From the NCBI RefSeq assembly GCF_020687045.1, contig NZ_JAJEPW010000046.1:1-24368 (forward strand): a DNA stretch of 24,368 nt, given 5' to 3'. The notes beneath the pieces were generated by a model, which was not told the DNA's origin, did not search any database, and worked only from the letters and a program-made list of their open reading frames with translations. Source of the DNA: Vescimonas cirricatena (GTDB lineage Bacteria; Bacillota; Clostridia; Oscillospirales; Oscillospiraceae). The position numbers and the translations under genes are program-made. Shown here one piece after another: positions 1-6,714 of this stretch; position 1 is the stretch's first letter; each line of letters begins with the position of its first letter.

Positions 1-69
1 GTCCGGTTCCGAGGGAGGGTGTAGGAAACCTACCGCCAACGGCGGCAAGGCGCCTTTACCCTACCCTAC
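1..69 (+). mobile_element. 3' end of a group II intron (domain V tail and domain VI)
   Basis: The first bases (GTCCGGTTC) look like the 3' strand of a group II intron domain V, cut off by the window edge. A domain VI fold follows: GGG (13-15), A16 and GGGT (17-20) pair with CCC (64-66), T62 and ACCC (58-61), which leaves A63 as a single bulged adenosine. It lies seven bases from the 3' end counting that end, as expected for the lariat branch point. Two inner hairpins (GTAGG/CCTAC and CCGCC/GGCGG) complete the fold. The intron ends in ..TAC at 69, a normal AY end, and VirB4-like coding resumes at 70. The reverse transcriptase/maturase would lie upstream, outside the window. Confidence 0.82.
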
Positions 70-345
70 GACCTGCTGGCCAGCCGGGAGATCGAGAACA
101 TTTTGGACAACACGGATTTTATGATCCTGCTGTCGCAGGCGCAGAGTGACCGCGCCATTCTTGCCAAGCAGATCGGTATTTCGGAGCATCAGCTATCGTA
201 TATCACACAGTCCAACTCCGGCGAGGGCCTGCTGTTCTATGGCAGTGTCACTATCCCGTTTGTTGACCGTTTCCCCCGCGGCGAGATCTACGACCTGCTG
301 ACCACCAAGCCGGAGGACGCCGCCAATGGAAAACAGACAGAATAA
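70..345 (+). CDS. virB4: VirB4-like conjugation ATPase, C-terminal exon (partial)
   Basis: This is the last ~91 residues of a VirB4/TraE-type ATPase, the motor that energises the type IV secretion channel at the inner face of the membrane. The frame opens with DLLASREIENI and carries the family's C-terminal landmarks: FMILLSQAQSDRAILAKQIG, HQLSYITQS, GEGLLFYG and PFVDRFP. Walker motifs would be upstream. An in-frame TTG at 103 is not the real start, since conserved protein continues upstream to 70. In frame before 70 there are only intron bases, including a stop at 22-24, so a working protein needs intron splicing. The stop overlaps the start of the next gene by 20 bases, as in a transfer operon. 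Confidence 0.85.
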   Translation, partial: DLLASREIENILDNTDFMILLSQAQSDRAILAKQIGISEHQLSYITQSNSGEGLLFYGSVTIPFVDRFPRGEIYDLLTTKPEDAANGKQTE

Positions 346-1969
346 GCCGCCCAAGGGCGAGGCCGCTTCTGGTCACGGTGGCCAGAAGTTCCATACCGAC
401 AGCGAACAGGCCAAGCTCCACAAGTCCAAGCTCCGCATGGAGAGCCGGGAGGAACGGCTGAACAAGGCCCGTGAAAGGCTGGCAAAGCAGAAGCCGCCGA
501 AAAAGCCCGGCCCCATCAAGCGGATCGCCCGGATCGCCGGACATGAAACCCATGCTTTTCTGCATGGAAAGGTGTATCAGGAGGAGCGCGACAATGTAGG
601 TGTGGAGGGCGGTCATTTTGTGGAGCGTTCCGGCGAGGCCGCGCTGCACTATGGGCGGTACAAGGTACGCAGGGCCATCCGGGAGCACCCGGCCAAGGCT
701 GCCGCCCGTGCGGAGTCCCGGTACATCAAGGCCACGGCGGACTACCATTCCCGCAAGTTTGCACGGGAGCAGCCGGAGGCGCAGAGCGCCGCCGCCCGGT
801 TATGGCACCGCCACAAGCTGAAACGGGAGTATCAGCGCAAGGCGCGGGAAACCGCCAAGCAGACCGCCAAGGCCGCCGAACAAACCGCGTCAGCCACAGA
901 GCGGTTTGTCCGGGAAGCGGCGGCGTTCGTCAAGCGGCATCCCGTGGGGACGCTGCTTGCGCTGGGCTGCCTGCTGGTGGTGCTGACCCTGCAATCGTGT
1001 ATGTCCTCGATGGTTTCCGTGGGAAACAGCACCCTTGCGGCCATCGCCGCCAGCACCTATAAGGCGGAGGACGCGGATATGCTGGGAGCCGAGGCCGCCT
1101 ACTGCGCTTTGGAGGACGAGCTGCAACGCTACCTCGACACCTACACCCGCACCCACGATTACGACGAATACCATTTTGACCTCGACACCATTGAACACGA
1201 TCCCTATGTGCTGATCTCCATGATCTCCGCACTCCATGAGGGCGCGTGGACATTGGAAGAGGTGCGCGGGACGCTGCAAGACCTCTTTGACTACCAGTAC
1301 ATTTTGACCGAGGATGTGGTGGTGGAGGTGCGCTACCGCACCGTTACCCGGACGGACAGAGAGGGCAACGACTATGAGATGGAGGTGCCGTACAACTATT
1401 ACATCTGCTATGTCACGCTGGAAAACTTCAATCTCTCCCACGTCCCGGTTTACATGATGTCCGAGGAGCAGCTTTCCATGTACGCCCTGTATATGTCCAC
1501 GCTGGGAAACCGGCCCGATCTGTTCCCCTCGTCCGGCTATATCGGGAAATACATCACCAACCGCCCGCCGGAGCATGAAGTCCCAGAGTCCTATCTGGAC
1601 GATGAAACCTTTGCCGCCATTCTGAAAGAAGCGGAAAAGTATCTCGGTTTCCCCTATGTGTGGGGCGGCAGCAGCCCGTCCACGTCCTTTGACTGCTCCG
1701 GCTTCGTCAGCTATGTCTACAATCAGTGCGGCTGGAGCTTCGGGCGGCTGGGGGCGCAGGGCCTTTATAACATCTGCTCCCGGACGAGCAGCCCCCGCCC
1801 CGGTGATCTGGTGTTCTTTGTCGGCACCTATGACACAGCGGGTATTTCTCATGTGGGCATCTATGTGGGCAACGGCTGGATGCTCCATTGTGGCGACCCT
1901 ATCAGCTATGCCAACCTGAACAGCAGCTATTGGCAGTCCCATCTTTACGCCTACGGGCGACTACCGTAA
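326..1969 (+). CDS. CD1108-family ICE protein with NlpC/P60 peptidoglycan hydrolase domain
   Basis: This 547-aa, VirB1-like cell-wall hydrolase probably opens peptidoglycan for the conjugation channel. The N-terminal ~200 residues are very basic and charged. One membrane segment follows at about 206-226 (HPVGTLLALGCLLVVLTLQS), then an outside region. The C-terminal ~115 residues are an NlpC/P60 domain: YVWGG, the catalytic Cys in FDCSGFV (C457), and histidines in SHVGIYVG (H509) and MLHCG (H521). The ATG at 326 follows a GGAGG and overlaps the virB4 end. Codons 14-21 (ASGHGGQK) are made entirely by a copy of the dispersed 23-bp near-palindrome, which looks like an in-frame insertion in a flexible stretch. 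The order VirB4-CD1108-DUF4315-CD1107 is standard for Tn1549-like elements. Confidence 0.9.
   Translation: MENRQNKPPKGEAASGHGGQKFHTDSEQAKLHKSKLRMESREERLNKARERLAKQKPPKKPGPIKRIARIAGHETHAFLHGKVYQEERDNVGVEGGHFVERSGEAALHYGRYKVRRAIREHPAKAAARAESRYIKATADYHSRKFAREQPEAQSAAARLWHRHKLKREYQRKARETAKQTAKAAEQTASATERFVREAAAFVKRHPVGTLLALGCLLVVLTLQSCMSSMVSVGNSTLAAIAASTYKAEDADMLGAEAAYCALEDELQRYLDTYTRTHDYDEYHFDLDTIEHDPYVLISMISALHEGAWTLEEVRGTLQDLFDYQYILTEDVVVEVRYRTVTRTDREGNDYEMEVPYNYYICYVTLENFNLSHVPVYMMSEEQLSMYALYMSTLGNRPDLFPSSGYIGKYITNRPPEHEVPESYLDDETFAAILKEAEKYLGFPYVWGGSSPSTSFDCSGFVSYVYNQCGWSFGRLGAQGLYNICSRTSSPRPGDLVFFVGTYDTAGISHVGIYVGNGWMLHCGDPISYANLNSSYWQSHLYAYGRLP
366..388 (+). repeat. Dispersed 23-bp near-palindrome, copy 1 (coding)
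   Basis: Left arm CTTCTGGTCAC, centre G, right arm GTGGCCAGAAG. The arms are complementary except for one T/G pair. With the base before it, it encodes ASGHGGQK in the NlpC/P60 gene. Confidence 0.9.
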
Positions 1970-1984
1970 AGGAGGTTTTTTGAT

Positions 1985-2236
1985 ATGGCAATTACGAAAA
2001 GCGCAAAGATCGAGGCCGAGATTGAAAAGGTCAAGGCCAAAATTGCCGAGCAGCAGGCGCGGCTTAAAGAATTGGAGCAGAAGAAGCTGGAGGCCGAAAA
2101 CAGCGAGATCGTGGAGATCGTGCGCGGCATGAGTATCTCCCTTGCCGATCTGCCGCTGGTGCTCCAGCAGCTCCGGGGTGGAGCTTCTGGTCACGGTGGC
2201 CAGAAGCCGACAGAACAGGCGGAGGTGACGGAATGA
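1985..2236 (+). CDS. DUF4315 family ICE protein
   Basis: This 83-aa protein has the DUF4315 pattern: a lysine- and glutamate-rich N-terminal coiled coil (about residues 5-40, IEAEIEKVKAKIAEQQARLK) then EIVEIVRGMSISLADLP and a short tail. The family is known almost only from conjugative elements, between the CD1108 and CD1107 genes as here. Its role is unknown; the coiled coil suggests a structural or adaptor part of the transfer machine. AAAGGAGG (1969-1976) sits upstream of the ATG. The C-terminal tail holds a second coding copy of the 23-bp palindrome, again read as ASGHGGQK (codons 67-74), just where such proteins normally end. The stop overlaps the next start (ATGA). Confidence 0.85.
   Translation: MAITKSAKIEAEIEKVKAKIAEQQARLKELEQKKLEAENSEIVEIVRGMSISLADLPLVLQQLRGGASGHGGQKPTEQAEVTE
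2184..2206 (+). repeat. Dispersed 23-bp near-palindrome, copy 2 (coding)
   Basis: All 23 positions match copy 1. It has the same orientation and the same reading frame, giving ASGHGGQK near the C-terminus of the DUF4315 protein. Confidence 0.9.
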
Positions 2237-2973
2237 AAAAACTGCGGCTTTTGATGATGACGCTCTGTGTGACCGTCCTCATGGGCAGTATGGCGGTCAC
2301 GGCCTATGCCGGAGGCGGCGAGGAATGGGACGGGCTTGACCCTATGGAGCCGCTGCTCGCCGAAACCGTTGACCCCGGCGAGGGCTTCACTGAGGACGGC
2401 AACCTTGTGACCCGTGACCTGCTCTACGATAAGGCCACCAACAAGCAGTTCATCACGGTGCAGACCAGCGGCGGCAACACCTTTTACATCGTCATTGACT
2501 ATGACAAGCCCACCGATGAGGACGGCGAGCAGTATCAGACCCACTTTTTGAACATGGTGGACGAGGCCGACCTGCTGGCGGCGGTGCAGGCGGCGGGCGG
2601 TGAGCTGCCGGAGTGTTCCTGCACCGATAAATGCGCCGTTGGTGCTATCAACGCGGATTGTGCCGTCTGCGCCGTGAACATGAGCGAGTGCCAGGGCAAG
2701 GCCCCGGAGCCTGCGCCTGTGGTAGAGCCGGAGCCTGACCCCGAGCCGGAGCAGCCCAAGGCCACGGGCAACGGCGGTATGCTTCTGCTGGCGCTGGCCG
2801 TGGTGGCCGTTGGCGGCGGCGCTGGCTGGTACTTCAAAATCTACCGTCCCAAGAAACAGCGGGCCGCTGAGTCCGAGGCGGACTACGGCAGCGAGTATGA
2901 CGGCGCAGAGGATTATGACGAAACCGATCCCGAGGATGACGGGCCGCCGTGGGACGAGGACGGTGAAGAATGA
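2233..2973 (+). CDS. CD1107-family (DUF4366) surface-anchored ICE protein
   Basis: This 246-aa protein begins with a signal peptide (MKKLRLLMMTLCVTVLMGSMAVTAYA; cleavage likely after AYA). A DUF4366-type outer domain follows, with a Cys cluster (CSCTDKC...CAVCAVNMSEC, about residues 132-156). Next come a proline/glutamate-rich spacer (PEPAPVVEPEPDPEPEQP), a membrane helix (MLLLALAVVAVGGGAGWYF), a basic stop-transfer patch and a strongly acidic cytoplasmic tail. The layout fits a membrane-anchored part of the conjugation apparatus facing the cell wall. The exact function is unknown. It starts by ATGA overlap with the DUF4315 gene, preceded by GGAGGTGA. Its stop overlaps the next start in the same way, which implies translational coupling. 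Confidence 0.85.
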   Translation: MKKLRLLMMTLCVTVLMGSMAVTAYAGGGEEWDGLDPMEPLLAETVDPGEGFTEDGNLVTRDLLYDKATNKQFITVQTSGGNTFYIVIDYDKPTDEDGEQYQTHFLNMVDEADLLAAVQAAGGELPECSCTDKCAVGAINADCAVCAVNMSECQGKAPEPAPVVEPEPDPEPEQPKATGNGGMLLLALAVVAVGGGAGWYFKIYRPKKQRAAESEADYGSEYDGAEDYDETDPEDDGPPWDEDGEE

Positions 2974-3155
2974 GGTTTACCGACAGCCCCTATGAGGACT
3001 TTATGAAAGAAAAGAGCTACTTCAAGGGCGTCCCGCCCAACCTGCCGCCCAAAGGCTCCCGCTGCGACGGTTGCCTCTACTGGCATGGGATCGGCTGCGT
3101 GTTCTGCTACCGGGAGCAGCTTCGGTCAAAGACAGGGGGCAAAAATGAGCCGTGA
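2970..3155 (+). CDS. Small Cys-rich ICE protein, unrecognised
   Basis: This is a 61-aa protein, MRFTDSPYEDFMKEKSYFKG..., with a compact cysteine group (CDGCLYWHGIGCVFC, about residues 32-46) that could bind zinc. I do not recognise the family. It overlaps the preceding DUF4366 gene by ATGA, and its 3' end overlaps the start of the Cys-rich VLP gene by 11 bases, so it sits tightly inside the transfer operon. That supports it as a real gene despite its size. No signal peptide or membrane segment is seen. Confidence 0.6.
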   Translation: MRFTDSPYEDFMKEKSYFKGVPPNLPPKGSRCDGCLYWHGIGCVFCYREQLRSKTGGKNEP

Positions 3156-3501
3156 ATTGACCCGGCAGGAAAAGGCGGCGATTCGCTCCCTTGTGAAGCG
3201 GTGGTGTGCCAACTATGACAAAGACATTGGCTGTCTGCCGCTGGATTGCGAGTGCTATATGCTGGGGAAATGCTGGACGGGCGCTTATTGCCGCTATTTC
3301 CGTTCGGCGGTGCTGCCCCTTGATCCCGTATTGGAAAGGTCGCTGACCGTGGAGACCGTGGCGGAAACCCGGCCCTGCCCGGTGTGCGGCAGGGCTTTCC
3401 TCCCGGACGGGCGGCAGCGGTATTGCTCACCGGCCTGCGCCGGGGCTGCAAGGCGGCAGAAGCAGCGCGGCTATATGCGGAAATACCGGGGTAGGCCGTG
3501 A
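3145..3501 (+). CDS. Cysteine-rich VLP domain protein
   Basis: This 118-aa protein matches the Cys_rich_VLP family of conjugative elements. The N-terminal part (TRQEKAAIRSLVKRWCANYD, then GCLPLDCECYMLGKCWTGAYC) is followed by LPLDPVLERSL. A second zinc-finger-like part ends the protein (CPVCGRAFLPDGRQRYCSPAC) with a basic tail. The ATG at 3145 fits a GGGGG-type ribosome site and the family N-terminus; a longer open frame from 3085 only runs through the upstream gene. Function is unknown; zinc binding and nucleic-acid contact are inferences from the Cys pattern and basic tail. Two hairpins follow the stop. Confidence 0.8.
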   Translation: MSRELTRQEKAAIRSLVKRWCANYDKDIGCLPLDCECYMLGKCWTGAYCRYFRSAVLPLDPVLERSLTVETVAETRPCPVCGRAFLPDGRQRYCSPACAGAARRQKQRGYMRKYRGRP

Positions 3502-3509
3502 GCATTTGA

Positions 3510-3546
3510 CCCCGGAAAACACCCTTAATTGTAGGGCTTTCCGGGG
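3510..3546 (+). other. Hairpin after the Cys-rich VLP gene
   Basis: CCCCGGAAA (3510-3518) pairs with TTTCCGGGG (3538-3546), with CCCT/AGGG pairing inside. No T-run follows, so alone it is more likely an mRNA-end or processing structure than a terminator. Confidence 0.5.
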
Positions 3547-3555
3547 CCGCTTCAT

Positions 3556-3592
3556 GGGCGGGGCGTATGATTTCATAGCCCCGCCCGGTTTT
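3556..3592 (+). terminator. Candidate Rho-independent terminator
   Basis: GGGCGGGGC (3556-3564) pairs with GCCCCGCCC (3578-3586), with TATGA/TCATA stacked inside, followed by GGTTTT. It separates the first transfer block from the gene at 3629 and may act as a partial terminator, since no clear new promoter is seen before that gene. Confidence 0.65.
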
Positions 3593-3628
3593 GCAGAGAT
3601 ATTGCTAACATTTTGGAAAGGAGGTCGT

Positions 3629-4207
3629 ATGGACAAAAACCAAGGCTATGAGATCATTCAGGCCGTCATGCTGGAAAATGGCAGGGGCTTTGCGCTGGGG
3701 CATAACCCAGCAGCTCCCTCGCCCTATGTCACATGGGCTTGCTATGACGACAAGGACGGCCAGCGGCAGTATGAATGGGGGCATTACGGCAGCGACCGTG
3801 CCGCTCTGGAACAGGACTTTGCGGCGCGGGTGCAGGAATACCAGCGCCTTTACAACGTCGATGTCAGGCAGGTCGAGGCTCCCGGCCTTTACAAGTATTA
3901 CTCTACCCAGCGCCCTGTGGACATTGGGACATTCCCCAAGCCGCCCCGTAACACCCCGGATGAGATCGTCAACTACGATCAGCGCGTCCCGGTTGAAAAT
4001 GGATCGTTTCTGGCGTGGGGGCATTTGACCTACACGCGGCCATTGACAAAACGGCAGGCGTCTGACTATGAGCTGCGGCCTGCGCCCGACAATCCTGACA
4101 GACCCCGTTCGATCCGGGAGCAGATGAAAACCGCCGCAAAACAGGCCGAGGCTGACCGTGGGCAATCCGCCCCAAAGAAAAATGCCCCTGACCGGGGCGA
4201 CAGATAG
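3629..4207 (+). CDS. Conserved ICE protein, function unknown
   Basis: This is a 192-aa soluble protein starting MDKNQGYEIIQAVMLENGRG. The start is set by GGAAAGGAGG at 3615-3624; the open frame continues upstream to 3506 but only through hairpin DNA. The segment FALGHNPAAPSPYVTWACYD followed by YEWGHYGSDRAALEQDF recalls short ICE proteins of Clostridia with a YEII..LGHNP..YVTW..WGHY pattern. I cannot name a function. The C-terminal half (about 95-192) contains a YYSTQRPVDIGTFP stretch and a charged, disordered-looking tail. It ends 10 bases before the DUF4316-like gene, so it belongs to the mobC operon. Confidence 0.65.
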   Translation: MDKNQGYEIIQAVMLENGRGFALGHNPAAPSPYVTWACYDDKDGQRQYEWGHYGSDRAALEQDFAARVQEYQRLYNVDVRQVEAPGLYKYYSTQRPVDIGTFPKPPRNTPDEIVNYDQRVPVENGSFLAWGHLTYTRPLTKRQASDYELRPAPDNPDRPRSIREQMKTAAKQAEADRGQSAPKKNAPDRGDR

Positions 4208-4217
4208 GAGGACATTT

Positions 4218-4391
4218 ATGGAGCAGGAACGCAATCCCAACAAGAACGCCGAGCTTTCGATGGAGCAGAATTATAATCAGATCGATGGCATCATCAACAA
4301 TCTGCCTGCGCCACCCTCGGAGGAGAAGCCGCTGGATAAGGTGCGGGAACACCCGCCCAAGCGCCGCAGCCGGGAGCGTGAGGAGCGTTGA
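4218..4391 (+). CDS. DUF4316-like short ICE protein
   Basis: This 57-aa protein starts MEQERNPNKNAELSMEQNYN. The AELSMEQNYNQIDGIINN core resembles the C-terminal segment of DUF4316/YodL-domain ICE proteins; here it stands alone as a short gene. AGGAGGA (4206-4212) places the ATG at 4218, and an upstream in-frame start at 4158 would lie inside the preceding gene. The tail is proline- and arginine-rich (KRRSREREER). The TGA stop overlaps the TTG start of mobC, implying coupled translation with the relaxosome gene. Possible roles are an adaptor for the relaxosome or a remnant of a longer polyvalent protein; both are guesses. Confidence 0.6.
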   Translation: MEQERNPNKNAELSMEQNYNQIDGIINNLPAPPSEEKPLDKVREHPPKRRSREREER

Positions 4392-4735
4392 CAAAGAAGC
4401 GCGTCCGCAGCGTCCCCATCTATGTGTGGGTACGGCCTGACGAGCTGGAGGTCATTCGGGAGCGCATGGCCGAGGCGGGCATCCGCAACATGAGCGCCTA
4501 TATCCGAAAAATGGCGCTGGGCGGCTATGTGCTCCACGTTGACCTTGAACCCGTCAAGGAGCTTGTGTCGCTCCAGCGGCGCTGTGCAAACAATCTCAAT
4601 CAGGCGGCCATCCATGCCAACAGCTATGGCGGCCTGTACCCGGACGAGCTGAAGCGTCTGCAAAAGGACTATGCCGATCTGTGGGGGCCGCTGTCTGATC
4701 TGCTGGCCCAGCTCTCCGCCATTGTAACGATGTGA
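4388..4735 (+). CDS. mobC: MobC-family relaxosome accessory protein
   Basis: This 115-aa ribbon-helix-helix-type protein would bind oriT DNA and help the relaxase nick it. The N-terminal beta strand (VPIYVWVRPDELEVI), the helix-turn-helix run (ERMAEAGIRNMSAYIRKMALGGYV) and the later RRCANNLNQAAIHAN motif are standard MobC features. It starts with TTG at 4388, overlapping the previous stop and preceded by GAGGAG. The relaxase is 0.5 kb downstream. A 10-bp GC-rich hairpin lies just after its stop. Confidence 0.88.
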   Translation: MTKKRVRSVPIYVWVRPDELEVIRERMAEAGIRNMSAYIRKMALGGYVLHVDLEPVKELVSLQRRCANNLNQAAIHANSYGGLYPDELKRLQKDYADLWGPLSDLLAQLSAIVTM

Positions 4736-4740
4736 CACAG

Positions 4741-4765
4741 GGGGAACGGCCTCGCGCCGTTCCCC
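4741..4765 (+). other. GC-rich hairpin after mobC
   Basis: GGGGAACGGC (4741-4750) pairs perfectly with GCCGTTCCCC (4756-4765) across a 5-base loop. No T-run follows. Its place, right after the mobC stop and before a new promoter, suggests a transcript end or processing site. Confidence 0.55.
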
Positions 4766-4776
4766 GGCTGTCCGCA

Positions 4777-4799
4777 CCTCTGGTCATCGTGACCAGAAG
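4777..4799 (+). repeat. Dispersed 23-bp near-palindrome, copy 3 (variant)
   Basis: Divergent copy with centre TCATCGTGA. The inner arms TCTGGTCA/TGACCAGA are fully complementary, and flanking CCGCAC/GTGCGG (4772-4777 and 4799-4804) extend it into a ~15-bp hairpin. It sits just before a promoter. Confidence 0.8.
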
Positions 4800-4819
4800 T
4801 GCGGAGGGCCGGGACATCC

Positions 4820-4848
4820 TTGAGCGCCGATTTTTTCAGAGTTATAAT
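4820..4848 (+). promoter_or_regulatory. Sigma-70-type promoter for CD1845/relaxase
   Basis: The -35 TTGAGC (4820-4825), a 17-base spacer and -10 TATAAT (4843-4848). The 15 bases CGGGACATCCTTGAG (4810-4824) are repeated exactly at the promoter of the serine recombinase (11056-11070). Confidence 0.75.
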
Positions 4849-4879
4849 AGACATATACAGGAAAAAGGAGGAACCCCCT

Positions 4880-5173
4880 ATGCGGATCATATTCAAAATC
4901 CTTGCCGCTCCCTTTGTGCTGGTGCTGACCCTGCTTGTGGCCGTGCTCTCGTTCCTGCTGAGTCTTTCCGCTGGTTTGCTCTCCATCCTCGCGTCGGTGC
5001 TGGGGCTGCTGAGTGTCCTGATGCTGTTTGTGGAGAAAGACATTTCCACGGGGATCGCGGGGCTGCTGATGGCGTTTGCCATTTCACCCTTTGGCCTGCC
5101 TGCGCTGGCCGGATGGCTGCTTGCCAAGCTGGACGAGCTGAACGGCTCCCTGCGGGGCTTCATCACGGGCTGA
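4880..5173 (+). CDS. CD1845-family membrane protein
   Basis: This 97-aa, very hydrophobic protein starts MRIIFKILAAPFVLVLTLLV, set by AAAGGAGG just upstream. Two to three membrane helices (about 5-30, 34-52, 58-80) precede a short polar end (LDELNGSLRGFITG). Sequence and position match the CD1845 family, found between mobilisation genes of Tn1549-like elements. A role at the membrane in mating-pair formation or substrate delivery is likely, but the mechanism is unknown. It has its own promoter at 4820-4848. A 23-bp palindrome copy begins at the base after its stop. Confidence 0.8.
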   Translation: MRIIFKILAAPFVLVLTLLVAVLSFLLSLSAGLLSILASVLGLLSVLMLFVEKDISTGIAGLLMAFAISPFGLPALAGWLLAKLDELNGSLRGFITG

Positions 5174-5196
5174 GTTCTGGTCACGGTGGCCAGAAG
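5174..5196 (+). repeat. Dispersed 23-bp near-palindrome, copy 4
   Basis: One mismatch to the main form (first base G). It abuts the stop of the CD1845 gene and has the same orientation as the other copies. Confidence 0.88.
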
Positions 5197-5203
5197 ATGC
5201 AGA

Positions 5204-5231
5204 AAACGGCGGCTGATCCCAGCCGCCGTTT
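5204..5231 (+). other. Strong hairpin before the relaxase gene
   Basis: AAACGGCGGCT (5204-5214) pairs perfectly with AGCCGCCGTTT (5221-5231), loop GATCCC. There is no long T-run. It may be an attenuator lowering relaxase expression or part of the relaxosome DNA; the sequence alone does not decide. Confidence 0.55.
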
Positions 5232-5255
5232 GTCGTATGGAAAGGAGGACTGCCT

Positions 5256-6665
5256 ATGGCCACAACCTACCTCAAATCCCACAAGCGGGCCGAAAAGCGG
5301 ACGGCCCTGCAAAGTCTGAAAGACCGCTTTGACTATGGCCTGAACCCGGAGAAGCTGGGGGCCGTTTCTTCCTACCTCTGCGATCCGGCCACGGCACACG
5401 CCGAGTTCATGCTGGTCAAAAATCAGTATCAGGGCGAAACTGACCGCAGAGCCGGACACGGGGCGCTGTGCTACCAGATCCGGCAGGCGTTCCCGCCCGG
5501 GGAAGTTACGGCAGAAGAAGCAAACCGTATTGGTTATGAAACGGCGATGCGCTGGACAAAGGGCAAGTATCAATTCTTTGTCTGTACCCATATAGACAAA
5601 GAGCACATTCATAATCACATTTACTACAATTCCACCGCCTATGACCGCTCCCGGAAGTTCCGCAACTTCATAGGCTCCTCGTTCGCCCTGCGGCGGCTGT
5701 CTGACCGGGTATGTCTGGAGCACGATCTGTCCGTGATTGCAAATCCCAAGCTCCACAGCAAAGGACGGTATCTGCACTACGGTCAATGGCTGGGAGAAAA
5801 TCAAAAGCTCTCACAGAAAGAGCAGATCCGCTTTGCCATTGACGCAGCCCTGACGGAACGCCCCGTGGACTTCGCAGATTTTCTCCGGCGCATGGAAACG
5901 GCAGGCATACAGGTCAAACACGGGCGCGGCGGCGTGATCTCATTCCTTGTGCCAGGACAACAGCGGGCGGCCCGTTTCCGGGCATCCACGCTGGGGGACG
6001 GCTATGGCCCCGAGGACGTGCAGGCCGTCATTGACGGCAAGGCTCCCACACGAACGGCCCCGGTGCGGAGAGCGCCCACGCCCCGCCGTGTCAATCTGCT
6101 GATCGACATTCAGGAGCGGATGCGTCAGGGCAAAGGCCCCGCCTATGAACGCTGGGCCAAGGTGTATAACCTTAAACAGATGGCGGCTGCGCTGCAATAT
6201 CTGAAAGAGCACCAGCTCTTTGAATATGACGATCTGGCCGCAAAGACCGACGCCGCCACAGAGCTTTTTCACACACTGGCCGGGGACATTCAGCAGACCG
6301 AGGTCGAGCTTTCCCGTGTGTCCGATCTGATGGCCGCCGTGGTGCAGTACGCCAAGACCCGCCCCGCGTTCGATGGGTACAAGGCCGCCAAGTACAGCCG
6401 GAAATATCTTGCCGAGCATGAGGCGGTGCTGGCCGACTACCGGGCGGCCAAGGCGACAATGGCCGAGCTGCTGGGCGGCGAGAAGCTCCCCAAAATGGAC
6501 GTACTAAAAGAAAAACGCCGCCAACTGGCAGCGCGGAAAAAGGCTCTTTATTTGGAATACCACAAGGCCCAGCAGGATATGCGGGAGCTGGTGGCGGTTA
6601 AGGGCAGCGTGGATCACTTGCGCGGGCTGACGGACAACCAGCGCAATAAGGAGCAGGCCCGTTAG
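5256..6665 (+). CDS. MOBP-type relaxase/mobilization nuclease
   Basis: This 469-aa relaxase nicks oriT, stays joined to the 5' end of the transferred strand and pilots it. The metal-binding three-histidine motif is clear: CTHIDKEHIHNHI (H112 with H117, H119, H121), followed by the usual YYNSTAYDRSRKFRN. The N-terminal nuclease domain covers roughly residues 1-200. The rest is helical and charged, with a probable coiled coil at about 310-450. AAAGGAGG at 5240-5247 supports the ATG at 5256. MobC lies upstream, and a row of inverted repeats (oriT candidate) lies just downstream. Length is within the normal range for ICE relaxases without a fused helicase. Confidence 0.92.
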   Translation: MATTYLKSHKRAEKRTALQSLKDRFDYGLNPEKLGAVSSYLCDPATAHAEFMLVKNQYQGETDRRAGHGALCYQIRQAFPPGEVTAEEANRIGYETAMRWTKGKYQFFVCTHIDKEHIHNHIYYNSTAYDRSRKFRNFIGSSFALRRLSDRVCLEHDLSVIANPKLHSKGRYLHYGQWLGENQKLSQKEQIRFAIDAALTERPVDFADFLRRMETAGIQVKHGRGGVISFLVPGQQRAARFRASTLGDGYGPEDVQAVIDGKAPTRTAPVRRAPTPRRVNLLIDIQERMRQGKGPAYERWAKVYNLKQMAAALQYLKEHQLFEYDDLAAKTDAATELFHTLAGDIQQTEVELSRVSDLMAAVVQYAKTRPAFDGYKAAKYSRKYLAEHEAVLADYRAAKATMAELLGGEKLPKMDVLKEKRRQLAARKKALYLEYHKAQQDMRELVAVKGSVDHLRGLTDNQRNKEQAR

Positions 6666-6688
6666 GGACGGCGACGCAGACAATGTTT

Positions 6689-6711
6689 CTTCTGGTCACG
6701 GTGGCCAGAAG
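6689..6711 (+). repeat. Dispersed 23-bp near-palindrome, copy 5
   Basis: Exact main form, 24 bases after the relaxase stop and immediately before the oriT-like inverted repeats. Confidence 0.9.
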
Positions 6712-6714
6712 TCC

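Noticed and set aside
103..345. Complete 80-aa gene starting at TTG 103
   Set aside because: Conserved VirB4 residues continue upstream to base 70, where the intron ends, so this is an exon of a larger gene.
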